From NCBI GenBank assembly GCA_003724185.1, contig RHGM01000002.1:1-64000 (forward strand): a DNA stretch of 64,000 nt. Reading direction: 5' to 3'. A model generated the notes under the pieces. The model was not told the DNA's origin, searched no databases, and saw nothing but the letters and a program-made list of their open reading frames with translations. Within the stretch, counting starts at the first letter, position 1; every line of letters starts with the position of its first letter. The translations under genes and the position numbers were made by a program. This stretch comes from Porphyrobacter sp. IPPAS B-1204. Lineage in GTDB: Bacteria; Pseudomonadota; Alphaproteobacteria; Sphingomonadales; Sphingomonadaceae. Below are positions 1-9,600 of this stretch, in pieces.

Positions 1-93
1 GCACGGGGGCAATGGAGTTCACCCCGGATCAGGCCCGGGGCGGGCCAACGGTGATAGCCGCCAACGACGATGGGAAGCTGGGAAGGTCGCGTG

Positions 94-834
94 ATGGCTT
101 GGTTCTTGATGATGGATTCGCGAAATCGCGGCGATGAAGACGAGACGTATCTCAGCCCTGAAATTTTGGAGATCCCTGAGGAGCTTGAGCGTTTCGAGGC
201 AATGGGCAAAGCGCTGGGGCAGCAATTGTCAATGGCCAGCCGCTCGCTTGGGCGAAGTACCTTTGATACGACATGGATGATCGAAAACCCCTGGCATCCA
301 CTGTGGGATCCGTGGAGATATCCTCCGCTGATGCAGGGCTGGCGCTGGCCAATCCCCGACACGCCGTTCCGCGCACGCTTGAGAAAGCCCCAGAAACATA
401 TCGTCGATGTGATTTCGAGCGGCTTTGACGGATACGCCATCTCGCAGCGCGCGATCGACATCATCGAGGCAATCGAGCCGGGCGTGCATCAATATCTGCC
501 CTTTGAACTGATCAACCCCGATGGCTCGGTGCACTCCGAACCGCGCTGGCTGCTCAATGTCTGCACGCGCGCCTTCACGCTTAATATCGTGCGTTCCAAT
601 GTCATTGTGCACAAGCAATTGCCTGGAATTTACGTCCATACCTCCAACGACATCAAACTGGTGGTGCACAAGGAGAAGGTGGCGGGCCGCGCGCTCTGGT
701 ACGAATACCGCTACCAAGGGGCACAGGGGATGTTCCTAATGTCGGATGCCTGCTGGAGCGCATTCCAAGCGGCGGGGATCAGCGGCCTGCGCCCTGATTA
801 TTTCGACCGGGGCAAGCATATCGAAGAACTTTAG
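94..834 (+). CDS. Imm11 (DUF1629)-like immunity family protein
   Basis: The 246-aa protein has no signal peptide and should be cytosolic. Its second half carries the features I associate with the Imm11/DUF1629 family: 'IEAIEPGVHQYLPFEL', then 'LLNVCTR', then 'VAGRALWYE' and a C-terminal 'SDACWSAFQAAGISGL'. Members of that family are linked to polymorphic-toxin immunity, although many are orphans with no tested role. I chose the ATG at 94 over the in-frame ATG at 70 because a GGAAGG (81-86) lies seven bases before it. A TGA at 92-94 in another frame overlaps this ATG (TGATG), which is the usual coupling geometry for a gene pair. The upstream gene, possibly the cognate toxin, lies outside the window, so that partnership is inference. 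Family assignment is fairly secure; function is not. Confidence 0.78.
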   Translation: MAWFLMMDSRNRGDEDETYLSPEILEIPEELERFEAMGKALGQQLSMASRSLGRSTFDTTWMIENPWHPLWDPWRYPPLMQGWRWPIPDTPFRARLRKPQKHIVDVISSGFDGYAISQRAIDIIEAIEPGVHQYLPFELINPDGSVHSEPRWLLNVCTRAFTLNIVRSNVIVHKQLPGIYVHTSNDIKLVVHKEKVAGRALWYEYRYQGAQGMFLMSDACWSAFQAAGISGLRPDYFDRGKHIEEL

Positions 835-930
835 AGGGGAGTTTGGGGGCAGTGACACGCGGCATCGGTCTGGCAACGGCTCAACATCCTCACTTTCTAG
901 GGTTCCTTTCGACAGCAGCCATTCCGAAAT

Positions 931-1033
931 CCACCCATGACTGGTCATGAGCGAGGGAGTGGCGCGATCCCGAAAGCTGTCTTGCGGCTTTGCCACGCTT
1001 CTGAAAAATTCCTGCCTTTCAGGAAGCGACCCC
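931..1033. repeat. Dispersed intergenic repeat, copy A
   Basis: This 103-bp segment aligns without gaps to 62868-62970; by hand I count 87 identical positions of 103. The most conserved part is the last ~60 bp, including TGCGGCTTTGCCACGCTT and the tail CAGGAAGCGACCCC. Copy A contains a perfect 6-bp hairpin, TTCCTG-CCTTT-CAGGAA (1009-1025). The reverse strand of both copies is open and reads alike ('RSVAKPQ...DRA'), but neither copy has a convincing start signal. It occupies most of the gene-free stretch 835-1148; I see nothing else there. Confidence 0.7.
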
Positions 1034-1148
1034 AAATCGGTCACTTTGCTTTTGGTTTTATGGAGGGCTTGCAATGCATCTTGCATGAGTCCTAGAGTTC
1101 TAAGAACAAAGGAAAATTCTCGATAACCTTGCTGCAAGGGCATGGGCT

Positions 1149-2078
1149 ATGGCCAACCGTCACACAGCAGGGTGTGCGTCAGCTGCGTCGTTCATGCTAT
1201 GCGCCCAACCTTGCGCTGCACAGAATCGCGCGCTCACTCTCGACCTCGACGAACCGATACAGGTCGAAGCCAATGGCACGTCGCTGGAAATTGCGCTCGA
1301 TACCGGGGGTGTCAATCGCCTCACGCTGCATCCGCAAACGGCTGCCGGGCTCGAGGCCGACCGTGCGCCCGCCGAGATGTACGGCAAGGGTCGCTTGCGG
1401 ATCGGTTTAACCCGGATCTTGAACGGCAGGGTCCGGGTGAGGGATCTGACCATCGAAGGCGTGCCGTACAGGGCTCGCGTGCTCTGGTTCGAGGGTGCAT
1501 CAGGCGGAGCGGGTGACGGTAGCGTCGGTCCTTTTGCCATCCCCTTCGATCATATCGCGATCCGGCTCGGCGGGACATCGACAGAGACCTACACTTTTCC
1601 GTTGATCGGCGGGTTCAACAGAGCGGCAGGCGCCAGATTTACCCATGATGGCGGTGAGATGCTGGTCAAGTTTGCGGTCGAGGAATCGGGCGATTATCCG
1701 GTGGCCTCCGCTGCAGCGGGGGCAGCAATCGCCGCGGCTTATGATGGGGTCGCCACCGGCAAATTCTGGGGCGAGCATATCGCTTTCGGAATATACCGAC
1801 CGGTGCAGCTGGTCAGGCTGGGCAGGCCGCTGGTCATCGGACCGTTCAGGTTCGATGAGATTGCCGTACGTGTTCGTGCCCGGGTGGACGGATCAGGTTC
1901 GGGCGACCAGATCCCCCCACCCCCGCGCGATTGGGATCCATCGGGAATGGTCGTCATTATGCTGACCCAAAAGGGGCCGCCGCCGGTCTTCTCGTTCCGG
2001 ATACCGCGCCCTGTGCTGCTGCGATGGAACCAGCTGGAATACATAAAGAGCGCGAAGGAAATCCGGCTTAGCTGTTAG
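1149..2078 (+). CDS. Exported retropepsin-like (aspartyl protease-fold) protein
   Basis: The 309-aa product starts with a short signal-like segment ending near 'AQPCAAQ'. It then has 'VEANGTSLEIALDTGGVNRLTLHP', which matches the hydrophobic-hydrophobic-DTG pattern of retropepsin-like aspartyl proteases (D about residue 52). A later 'GDGSVGPFAIPFDHI' resembles the D-G-x-[VI]-G flap/ridge segment of these folds. AAGGG at 1136-1140 lies eight bases before the ATG. Catalytic activity is not proven: the second half is not similar to anything I recognise, and a paralogue at 2777 lacks the DTG. It is likely periplasmic. An alternative is a non-enzymatic beta-protein that kept the fold. Confidence 0.6.
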   Translation: MANRHTAGCASAASFMLCAQPCAAQNRALTLDLDEPIQVEANGTSLEIALDTGGVNRLTLHPQTAAGLEADRAPAEMYGKGRLRIGLTRILNGRVRVRDLTIEGVPYRARVLWFEGASGGAGDGSVGPFAIPFDHIAIRLGGTSTETYTFPLIGGFNRAAGARFTHDGGEMLVKFAVEESGDYPVASAAAGAAIAAAYDGVATGKFWGEHIAFGIYRPVQLVRLGRPLVIGPFRFDEIAVRVRARVDGSGSGDQIPPPPRDWDPSGMVVIMLTQKGPPPVFSFRIPRPVLLRWNQLEYIKSAKEIRLSC

Positions 2079-2151
2079 CATAGCCCCGCACGGCTGCGCG
2101 CTAAGCATTACTCTTGCTCGAGCCGAAGGAGGGTAAAACAAGGGCCCAGCT

Positions 2152-2604
2152 TTAGACCAAGCTTGGCACGACGGCAGCGCGGGCGGCAGAAAACCATCTG
2201 TGGTCACCCCGGAAGACGCAAGAGTAAAGTTGAGCATGGGGAGTAGCCGGATGCTGCCATCTGTCCGGCCTGTTTGCGCGGGTGTAATGCCGCTGGCCCG
2301 TATGGGAGTATGTGAACCGGATCCAGAAGTAATGAGCCCCGGCATCGCCCCAGCACCAGTCCATTGTATCGTCGGTGGCGATCTGAAGCAGCAACAGATC
2401 GCGAAACGCCGAGTCTTCGATGGGCTCGCTTTGAAAGCCGTCATTATACCCGCCCATCAGGTGAGGGCGGTTGTTGCAATGCGCGCGAGAAGCCGGCTCA
2501 TGCGAGGCGGCGTAATCGGCGGGCAGCTGATCGCGGCGCGCAGGACCGAGGTGATATTTGATCGCTATCTGAGGCGGTTTTGCGGCTGATTTCGGTAGCC
2601 GCAA
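2152..2604 (-). pseudogene. DUF1963 (YwqG-like) C-terminal remnant
   Basis: On the minus strand this stretch encodes 'HLMGGYNDGFQSE', 'DLLLLQIATDD' and 'WGDAGAHYFWIR'. Together these resemble the C-terminal core of DUF1963/YwqG proteins, where a G-Y-P-x-x-Q motif is followed by LLLQxDSDD and WGDaGxxYFWI. Only about 110 residues match, against roughly 230 in full-length members. No N-terminal half is visible upstream in the same frame, and the 5' end merges into unrelated sequence near 2600. I therefore call it a decayed fragment between the two retropepsin-like genes. A short expressed protein cannot be excluded. Confidence 0.5.
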
Positions 2605-2776
2605 GGAGACCCCCGAGCATCGTGCTGATCAGCCAAGCCGGCGTAGCACTCCCGATCACAAAAGCCAGGATAACGAGGCCATGCTCCGCCTGAAGCGTGC
2701 GGCATTGCGTCAGACGCTGCTCGGGAGAAAGCACGGGAAATCAGGAACACGAGACGGATCAGTGTGTTGGAAGGTT

Positions 2777-3784
2777 ATGCCAATCCGCGTGCTTGTCATT
2801 CTCGCAATAGCATCAACCCCGGTCGTTCTCGCAGCACAGGATGTGCCGGGCACTGCCGTCCCTGATCACTTTGATCACGACCCCAATGCGATGGTCGTCA
2901 CTGATGGCAGACCAAGCCCATCCAAAGATGAATTGGTGCTGCTACCCGATCATGTCATCCGGGTGGTTATCGACGGCATTCCGCTAAAGCTGCTTGTTAC
3001 TGCCGATGCGTCGGGCCCGGTGGCGGTCAACCCTGCAGTTGCCGTGAACCTGAAATGGCGCGCAACCGCTGAGATGCTGTGGGACTATGGCGACGGCGAA
3101 CCGCTGCGGTCGGGGGTCATGTGGCAAAGGCTCGATTTCGGCGACCGGTCAGTTACGCGTCCGGTGATGTGGAGCTTCGGACGGGCAACCCCGTTGGCCG
3201 ATGGCATGATCGGCATCCACCAGTTGCCCTACAAGCGCGTCGTATTGCCCTTGTCTGCACCGATCGGGCAGCAGACCGTGCAGCGTTTCCAGCTGAAACG
3301 GTTTGGTAGCCAGCAGGCCCAGCGGATCGGCACGGATCTCGATGCGGACGGACGCAAACTCAAGGCGATCTTCGCCGCGAACTATGTCGATAACATCATC
3401 ACCGCGCCTATGGCGAATTACCTCGCGAGCCGTTTCGGCGGCGGCTTCCTGCCGGCGAGTGAGGGTGTGTTGACGATGCGCTTCGGGGTACAGCGCCGCA
3501 CCCGGATCATGCAACTGGCGCGCCCGCTGCAGCTCGGCGACCTTCTCGTCGACCGCTTCGCGGTCCGACTGGAGGACTACGGTAAGGCGCGCCATGTCGG
3601 CGAGGCGGGCACAAATGATCCGCGCTTCGATCCGAACGAGATCGTTGTCTCGGACCGCAAGCCGCGCGGTCGGGTGGATTTCTTGACTCGTATCGGGCGT
3701 GGCCAGATCGCACATTGTTCGGCCCTGACTTATGATTTCGACCGGGAGGAAATCATACTGACCTGCGGCCCCCCGCCTGAGTAA
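2777..3784 (+). CDS. Exported paralogue of the retropepsin-like protein, DTG lost
   Basis: Starting at ATG 2777, the product has a clean signal peptide (MPIRVLVILAIASTPVVLAAQ) and a 335-aa precursor. The mature part parallels the gene at 1149: 'VVIDGIPLKLLVTADASGPVAVNP' sits where the other has its DTG segment, and 'LADGMIGIHQLPYKRV' matches 'GDGSVGPFAIPFDHI'. The catalytic DTG triad is replaced by A-D-A-S-G, so proteolysis is unlikely. GGAAGG lies only two bases before this ATG, so a start at GTG 2762 remains possible. Mid-protein 'DPNAMVVTDGRPSPS' and late 'DPNEIVVSDRKPRG' resemble each other, which suggests an internal duplication. Function unknown; probably periplasmic. Confidence 0.6.
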   Translation: MPIRVLVILAIASTPVVLAAQDVPGTAVPDHFDHDPNAMVVTDGRPSPSKDELVLLPDHVIRVVIDGIPLKLLVTADASGPVAVNPAVAVNLKWRATAEMLWDYGDGEPLRSGVMWQRLDFGDRSVTRPVMWSFGRATPLADGMIGIHQLPYKRVVLPLSAPIGQQTVQRFQLKRFGSQQAQRIGTDLDADGRKLKAIFAANYVDNIITAPMANYLASRFGGGFLPASEGVLTMRFGVQRRTRIMQLARPLQLGDLLVDRFAVRLEDYGKARHVGEAGTNDPRFDPNEIVVSDRKPRGRVDFLTRIGRGQIAHCSALTYDFDREEIILTCGPPPE

Positions 3785-4110
3785 GCGCATCGGCATGCGC
3801 CTCGCGGGAAGCGGAAACTCTCGGATCGATCCCAAACTGAACTCCCAGACAGCGCCCTTCTGCTCTATGCAGAGGGTGACCATTGTCTTGAAACACTTGT
3901 TGCGATTTGCCAGTAGTGCTAGCGAAAAATGTTTGTCCATGTTTGGTTTAAGCTGGATTGTGATGTTGCTTGCCCCTGTTAATGGCAAACCTGCCTCGGT
4001 ATTTTCAGCCAGTGCGAGCGCCCTTCTAGGTAAGCTCAATACATTCTCGACTATATGGTCGCAGAGAACCATCTGGACCGCGCGTAAGCTATGGGTAAGG
4101 TGGCCCGATC
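3785..4110. other. Gene-free stretch with a small hairpin
   Basis: I see no credible gene in these 326 bases. A short inverted repeat (GCGCAT-CGGC-ATGCGC, 3786-3801) directly follows the stop codon at 3784 and may act as a weak terminator, though no T-run follows. The rest is less GC-rich by eye than its neighbours and probably holds the promoter of the oxygenase pair beginning at 4111. Confidence 0.3.
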
Positions 4111-4842
4111 ATGAAGACGCTGTTTCAACTCAATCCTGTACTGGATGTCGCTGCGTTTAGTGCCCGGTTTGCTGCCACGGGCCGGGTACAATTGCGTGAT
4201 GTCTTGACTGCAGAAAGCGCGAGAGAATTGCAGTTGGTGCTTGCACAAGGCACACCTTGGGGGATGGCTGTCGGTGCCGGTGAGGCCAAGCCGTCAAACT
4301 TTCATGCGGCGCAAACCCGCACGCCTGAAGGTCAGCAAGCCTTGCAGCAGGCGGCCCAGAGCGCCGAACAACACAGCGCGCGGGGCGAATATGGCTTCCG
4401 CTTTGCCCATTACCCGATCCTTGAAGCGGTCCAGGAAGGCTGGGCCCCTGGCGGGGCGCATGAAGTGTTGATCGAGCATCTGAACGCCCCGGCCTTCCTT
4501 GATCTGGCGCGCGCGGTGACCGGGATAGACAGGCTGTTAAAGGCCGACGCCCAAGCCACCCTGTTTGCCCCCAACCACTATCTCGGCCGCCATATCGATA
4601 GCCATGTCGCGGAAGGCTGGGAGGTTGCTTATGTCCTTAACCTTGCGCGACAGGACTGGCACCCGGATTGGGGCGGCTATCTGCTGTTCCTCGACGAGGA
4701 TGGGGACGTTGTCGAAGGCTTCCGACCGCGCTTCAACACGCTGAACCTGTTCCGGGTGCCGCAACCGCATCTGGTCAGCTACGTTCCGCCCTTTGCCCCG
4801 ATCGGGCGACTGGCGGTGACTGGATGGCTGCGCAGCCGATGA
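4111..4842 (+). CDS. 2OG-Fe(II) oxygenase (prolyl hydroxylase-like)
   Basis: The 243-aa soluble protein matches the double-stranded beta-helix 2-oxoglutarate/Fe(II) oxygenase pattern. It has H161-x-D163 in 'LGRHIDSH', a distal H220 in 'PQPHLVSYVPP', and R233 ten to fifteen residues later for 2-oxoglutarate binding. The segment 'WGGYLLFLDEDG' between them is typical of the prolyl-4-hydroxylase-like branch. The substrate cannot be read from sequence; proteins, peptides and free amino acids are all known in the family. The next gene begins 31 bases downstream and is another oxygenase, so the two are likely co-transcribed. They converge on a TonB receptor gene. Confidence 0.8.
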   Translation: MKTLFQLNPVLDVAAFSARFAATGRVQLRDVLTAESARELQLVLAQGTPWGMAVGAGEAKPSNFHAAQTRTPEGQQALQQAAQSAEQHSARGEYGFRFAHYPILEAVQEGWAPGGAHEVLIEHLNAPAFLDLARAVTGIDRLLKADAQATLFAPNHYLGRHIDSHVAEGWEVAYVLNLARQDWHPDWGGYLLFLDEDGDVVEGFRPRFNTLNLFRVPQPHLVSYVPPFAPIGRLAVTGWLRSR

Positions 4843-4873
4843 ACCACGACCGGAAGGCAAAGGCTCCTGCAAG

Positions 4874-6556
4874 ATGACAGCCAGCGCCCAGTCTATCGCG
4901 GTACAGGCCAGTGCGCTCGCGGCGCAGGGACACGACCAACAGGCAGCTGCGTTGTTCGAACAGGGGCTTGCCGCCTTTCCTCAGGATGCCCGGCTGGCCA
5001 ACAGCGCCGGAAACTTCCACTTCAAGGCGGGGCGGTTGGACACAGCGCTGGCCCTGTTCGAACGCGCGCTCGCGCTCGCCCCCGGTCTTGTCGAAGCGGC
5101 GGTCAATGCCGCGATCACGCTGGGGCGGATTGGCCAACCCGATCGTGCCGTAGCGATGCTCGCACCGCTCGAACAGGTGGGCGACCGCCATCCCGGGTAC
5201 TGGCGGATCAGGGCGGATTGTGAGCGGCAGGCCAAGCAATTTCGCGCCGCCGAGCGCAGCATAGCCCGCGCGCTGGTGCAGGATCCGGGTCATCCGAAGA
5301 CCGCACGCAGCCGTGCGCGCCTCTCACTCGAGTGCGGCGATCCCGAGGTCGTGGACCATATCGAACAGGCGCTGACCCTCAATCCCGGCAATCCCGAGCT
5401 GTTGTTCGATTATGCACAGGCTCTGGCCGTGGCGGGGCGGAAAAGCGAAGCGCTCGAATGCACCACCATGCTTGTGCAGCATCTGCCCGGCTGGACAGGG
5501 GGGCTCAAGCTGCACGCAGAGCTGCGCTGGGCGGCGGGCGATCGGGCGCATTTTGCCGATCATTTTGCCGCCGCGGCGGCAATGCCGCACGCTGGGCCGC
5601 CAATCTACCATGCATGGTGCGAAGTGCTGGACGGCGTGGACCGGCATAATGAAGGTGCCGCCATTCTCAAAAGTGCTCGCACCATCTGGCCCGAGGATGA
5701 AGGCCTTGCGCTGGCACTGGCGATCTCATTGGGCGAAGCCGGGTTGGCGCAGGAAGCACAGGCTGTGCTTGATGGCTTTGCGGATGTGGCGGCTCCCGCG
5801 TGGGCCACGGCCAGAGGCCGTAATCTCTTGCGCCTAGGCGAAGTTGCCCGCGCCGAGCAGGAACTGGCCAAGGTGCTGGCGGCAAATCCGGATGATGTGG
5901 CGGCATGGGCGCTGACAGATTTGTGCTGGCGGCTGAGCGGTGATGCCCGGCATGAATGGCTGCACGGCCAACCCGGGCTTGTGCGGTCAATCGCTATCGC
6001 GCTCGGTAGCATTGAGCGCGATGCCATCACCGCATTGCTGGCCCAGCTGCATCTGCATTCCGCCATGCCGATCGGACAATCGGTTAAGCGCGGCAGCCAG
6101 ACCAAGGGCTCGCTGTTTGCGCGGGGCGAACCGGAGCTGGCGCAGCTTGAAGCGGCACTGCATGAGGCGATGGCGGAATATCGCGCTGGCCTGCCACCAG
6201 CCGATCCTCGCCATCCTCTGCTGGCACGGCGGGACGATCCGTGGGCGATTGTCGGCAGCTGGTCGATCAGGCTCGATGGCGAGGGCCACCACGCGGCGCA
6301 TGTTCACCCGCACGGGCTGCTGTCGTCGGCAAGTTACTGGTTGGTACCGGACGAGGTTGATGCAAATGGCCAGCCCGGCTGGCTCGAACTCGGCAATCCG
6401 CCACCGGGCCTCGCAGAGGGGCTGGGCAGCCTCCACACAGTCCGCCCGAAACCGGGGATGCTAGTGCTTTTTCCAAGCACACTGTTCCATGGCACCCGGC
6501 CGATCACGCAGGGCGCCCGCATGACGGTGGCCTTCGACGTCAACGCCTGCGGCTGA
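4874..6556 (+). CDS. TPR protein with C-terminal putative 2OG-Fe(II) oxygenase domain
   Basis: The 560-aa protein has an N-terminal TPR array (about residues 1-350; for example 'AGRLDTALALFERALALAPGLVEAAVNAAITLGRIGQ'). A C-terminal oxygenase domain follows (about 440-558). The catalytic pieces are 'HHAAHVHPHGLLSS' for the iron ligands, 'KPGMLVLFPSTLFHGTRP' with the distal His, and a following Arg in 'GARMTVAF'. This is the arrangement of the 'putative 2OG-Fe(II) oxygenase' family (PF13759). No signal peptide is present. In sphingomonads and Caulobacter such genes often sit beside TonB receptors, as here. The TPR part presumably binds a protein or peptide substrate; the reaction is unknown. 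Confidence 0.8.
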   Translation: MTASAQSIAVQASALAAQGHDQQAAALFEQGLAAFPQDARLANSAGNFHFKAGRLDTALALFERALALAPGLVEAAVNAAITLGRIGQPDRAVAMLAPLEQVGDRHPGYWRIRADCERQAKQFRAAERSIARALVQDPGHPKTARSRARLSLECGDPEVVDHIEQALTLNPGNPELLFDYAQALAVAGRKSEALECTTMLVQHLPGWTGGLKLHAELRWAAGDRAHFADHFAAAAAMPHAGPPIYHAWCEVLDGVDRHNEGAAILKSARTIWPEDEGLALALAISLGEAGLAQEAQAVLDGFADVAAPAWATARGRNLLRLGEVARAEQELAKVLAANPDDVAAWALTDLCWRLSGDARHEWLHGQPGLVRSIAIALGSIERDAITALLAQLHLHSAMPIGQSVKRGSQTKGSLFARGEPELAQLEAALHEAMAEYRAGLPPADPRHPLLARRDDPWAIVGSWSIRLDGEGHHAAHVHPHGLLSSASYWLVPDEVDANGQPGWLELGNPPPGLAEGLGSLHTVRPKPGMLVLFPSTLFHGTRPITQGARMTVAFDVNACG

Positions 6557-6583
6557 CACATAGCCGGTCCGGTCAAAAAGCAA

Positions 6584-6613
6584 GGGGCGGCGCATCGTGT
6601 GATCCGCCGCCCC
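6584..6613. terminator. Bidirectional terminator between convergent genes
   Basis: A perfect 9-bp stem, GGGGCGGCG (6584-6592) with CGCCGCCCC (6605-6613), encloses a 12-base loop that can pair further (ATC/GAT). It lies in the 83-bp space between the stop codons of the TPR/oxygenase gene and the oppositely oriented TonB receptor gene. An A-rich stretch precedes it on the plus strand, which becomes T-rich for the minus-strand transcript. Confidence 0.75.
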
Positions 6614-6639
6614 TCCTTGCCTGGTTGTCCTGACTGGGA

Positions 6640-9600
6640 TCAGAAGCGGAAGTTCAGACCTACGAAGAAGTCGCGGCCGAGCACATCGAAGAAGCTCGGC
6701 AGGGTGTTGCCCTGTTCGGCCTGCGCACCCAGAACCGGGGGCTGCTTGTCGAACAGGTTGTTGATGCCCGCGTTGATTGTCATGCGCTCGTCCACATCGA
6801 CGCTCAACGCGAGGTCGATGTAGTTCCAAGCACTGATTTCCGGACGCGGCAGACGGGCCGGGTCAGTACCAATACGCTCAACGCCGTTGAACACGTTGTC
6901 GATGCGGAAGTCCTGGGTAGGACCATCGTACCGCCAGCGGACCGAGAACAGCGCCGGGCCCTGCGTGTAGGTCACTCGCATGTTGTGCCGGTACTCGGGC
7001 AGACCGAAGGTGCCTTCGGTGATGTTCACACGGGTCGGCAGCGTGGCAATCGGGGTGCTGCGATACTGGTCGAGCCAGGTGGCGAGGAAGAACAGGCCAA
7101 GTTCGCCCTTGAACAGCGGCAGAGTGTAATCGACCTGGAAGTCGACACCGCTGGTTTCAAGCAGCCCAACGTTGGCCTGATCGAACAGCGGGTTACGGCC
7201 GCCTACGCCGACGCCGATGGCACCGGTGTTGGGGTTACGCGTACCCGCAAACACTTGGCAGACAGGATCCTGCAGGTTCTGCACCGTGTTGAAGCACAGC
7301 GACAGAGCAGGACCCATGCCACCGGCGCGAACGCTGATCTGGTCTTCGACGCGGATGTTAAAGTAGTCAGCCGTGATGTTCAGACGCGGCACAAAGCTCG
7401 GCTGGACCACCACACCGATAGTGTAGGTGTCCGAGGTTTCTTCCGTCGCATTCGGGTTGCCGCCAAAGTCGCCCTGAATTTGGGCGGCAGGCTGGACAGG
7501 ACGGGTGAACACGGCCGCCTCAGGCACGCCCGATGCGATACAGATAGCCCGCAGCGCCGGGGTACGCTCTGCTGCCGAGCCGCGATCCGAGCAGGGATCG
7601 ATCACGTTCGGGAAGCCAACGCCCACACCGCCGAACAGATCCTGCACGTTGGGTGCGCGCACCGCACGCGAATACCGGCCACGGAAGCGGATGTCCTGGA
7701 TCGGGGCCAGCTCGAAGCCGACATCATAGGTCCAGTTGCCGCCCACCAACGGAAGCGAGTAATCCGAGAAACGGAACGAGCCTTCGAAGGCCAGACGATC
7801 AATGAAGCCGTCTTCGATCACGGGCACACGAACTTCGCCAAAGACTTCCTTGACGTCGTAGCTACCCTGGGTCGGCAGGCCGGCGTTGAAGCCGAGCACG
7901 TCGCCCGAGGATAGGAACTCGTCCGGAATGAACTCCGAACCCATCTTGCGGTATTCGACACCCGCTGCAAAGCCCACGTCATCCGCGCCAAAACCTAGGT
8001 TGAACAGCGAACCGTTGATCGAGGCCACGGCGTTCGTCAATTCGGACGTGGTGATATTTGTGGCGTTGACCGACAGGTAATCCAGCGAAGCTCGCGAAGC
8101 GAGGCCGGAGCCAAAGATGTTGAGGGGCACACAGCCACCGCTGCGAGCTGCGGCATCGCGGCAGCGCAGCTGGGTCGGGTTCGCCGGATCAAATTCAACC
8201 GTCAGCGCATTGCGGAACCGACTGGCAGAAATGTTGCCGCGCTGCAGGTTGGTGTTGGTGGTGCGCGCATAGGAATAGAATGCGTCGAAGTTGATGTTGT
8301 CGGTGATCGAACCGCGAACACCGCCAAGCACGCGGAAGGCTTCACGGTTGAAGCTCGTCAGGCGGCTACCGATGTCGTTGAAGCGGAAGTTCACCGTGGT
8401 GTCGCGGTAATTGGCACCCAGCGTCGCGTTCGCCGGGTTCTGGAGCAGCAGTGCCCGGGTCTGGTCGTCGAAGAACGGGCTGCCTACGAACAGCGGCACG
8501 TTGGCAAGGCCAGCTGGGGTCGGAGCCAGTTCGGCGGCGACTTCGTTACGCACGAAGGTGACTTCCGAATAGGCCTCGATACCGTCGGAGAACTCATAGT
8601 GACCATAGGCCCCGATCAGATAACGCTCCTGCGGCAGCTGGAGGTAGTTGTCGGGTGCGAAATTGTAGAGGTCGGCCGGGTCCTGGAAGGCCCGCGAACC
8701 GCCGCCGGTCGGGTTGAAGATGAACGGAAGCTGCGCACCGGTCGGACCGGCGTTGAATGTCCCGATCGGGCCGGTGGGCGAACCCTGCGGCACAAAGCCG
8801 ATCTGACCGCCCGAACGGGTGCCGGTGCCGCACAGGCCAGCGGTGGCCGAGTTCACAAGCGCGCCGCCCGGGCCGGTGAAGGGCGTGCCGATGTCACCGC
8901 GCCCGGTGCTGCCATTGACGATACAGCCGTCGCCAGCCGCCCGCTCGGAAAATTCACGTGCGTCCTGGAACACCGCATCGCGGCGGGTGTAGTTGGCAAA
9001 CATGGTGACCGCGCCGCGGCCATCATCGAACGCTGAACCGATCGCGGCGTTGAACTGGTAGCGGGCGCCATCTCCTTGGCCGGTCAGCGAGTAGCTGCCG
9101 CCAAGCTCAAGGCCCTCAACGTCACGCAAACGGAAGTTCACAACGCCGGCAACCGCGTCCGAGCCGTAAACGGCCGAGGCACCGCCCGTCACCACGTCCA
9201 CACCGCCCAGCAGGAATTGCGGGATGGTGTTGAGGTCGACAAGCTGGTTGGTGTCACTGAACATCCAGCGGCGGCCATTGACCAGCACCAGCGTGCGGGT
9301 TGCGCCGAGGTTGCGCAGGTTCAGTGTGACCGAACCGTTGCCGGGATTGTTCGAGAAGCCGGTGAACCCGGGCAAAACCTGCGGCAGGGTGTTCAGCACC
9401 TGCTCTACGTTCACGGCACCCGTTAGACGGAATTCTTCAGGTGAGACGACGGAAACCGGGCTGACCGAGCTGAGGTCGGTGCGCTGAATGCGCGAGCCGG
9501 TGACGACAATGGCAGTGCTTTCGGTCGTTTGGTCGGATGACGACGTGACGTCGGCAGAATCATTGTCCTGAGCGTAGACAGGCGAAGCGAACATGGCGCC

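Noticed and set aside
7602..9426. Several plus-strand frames within the TonB receptor
   Set aside because: They are high-GC antisense shadows; the receptor signatures are on the minus strand.
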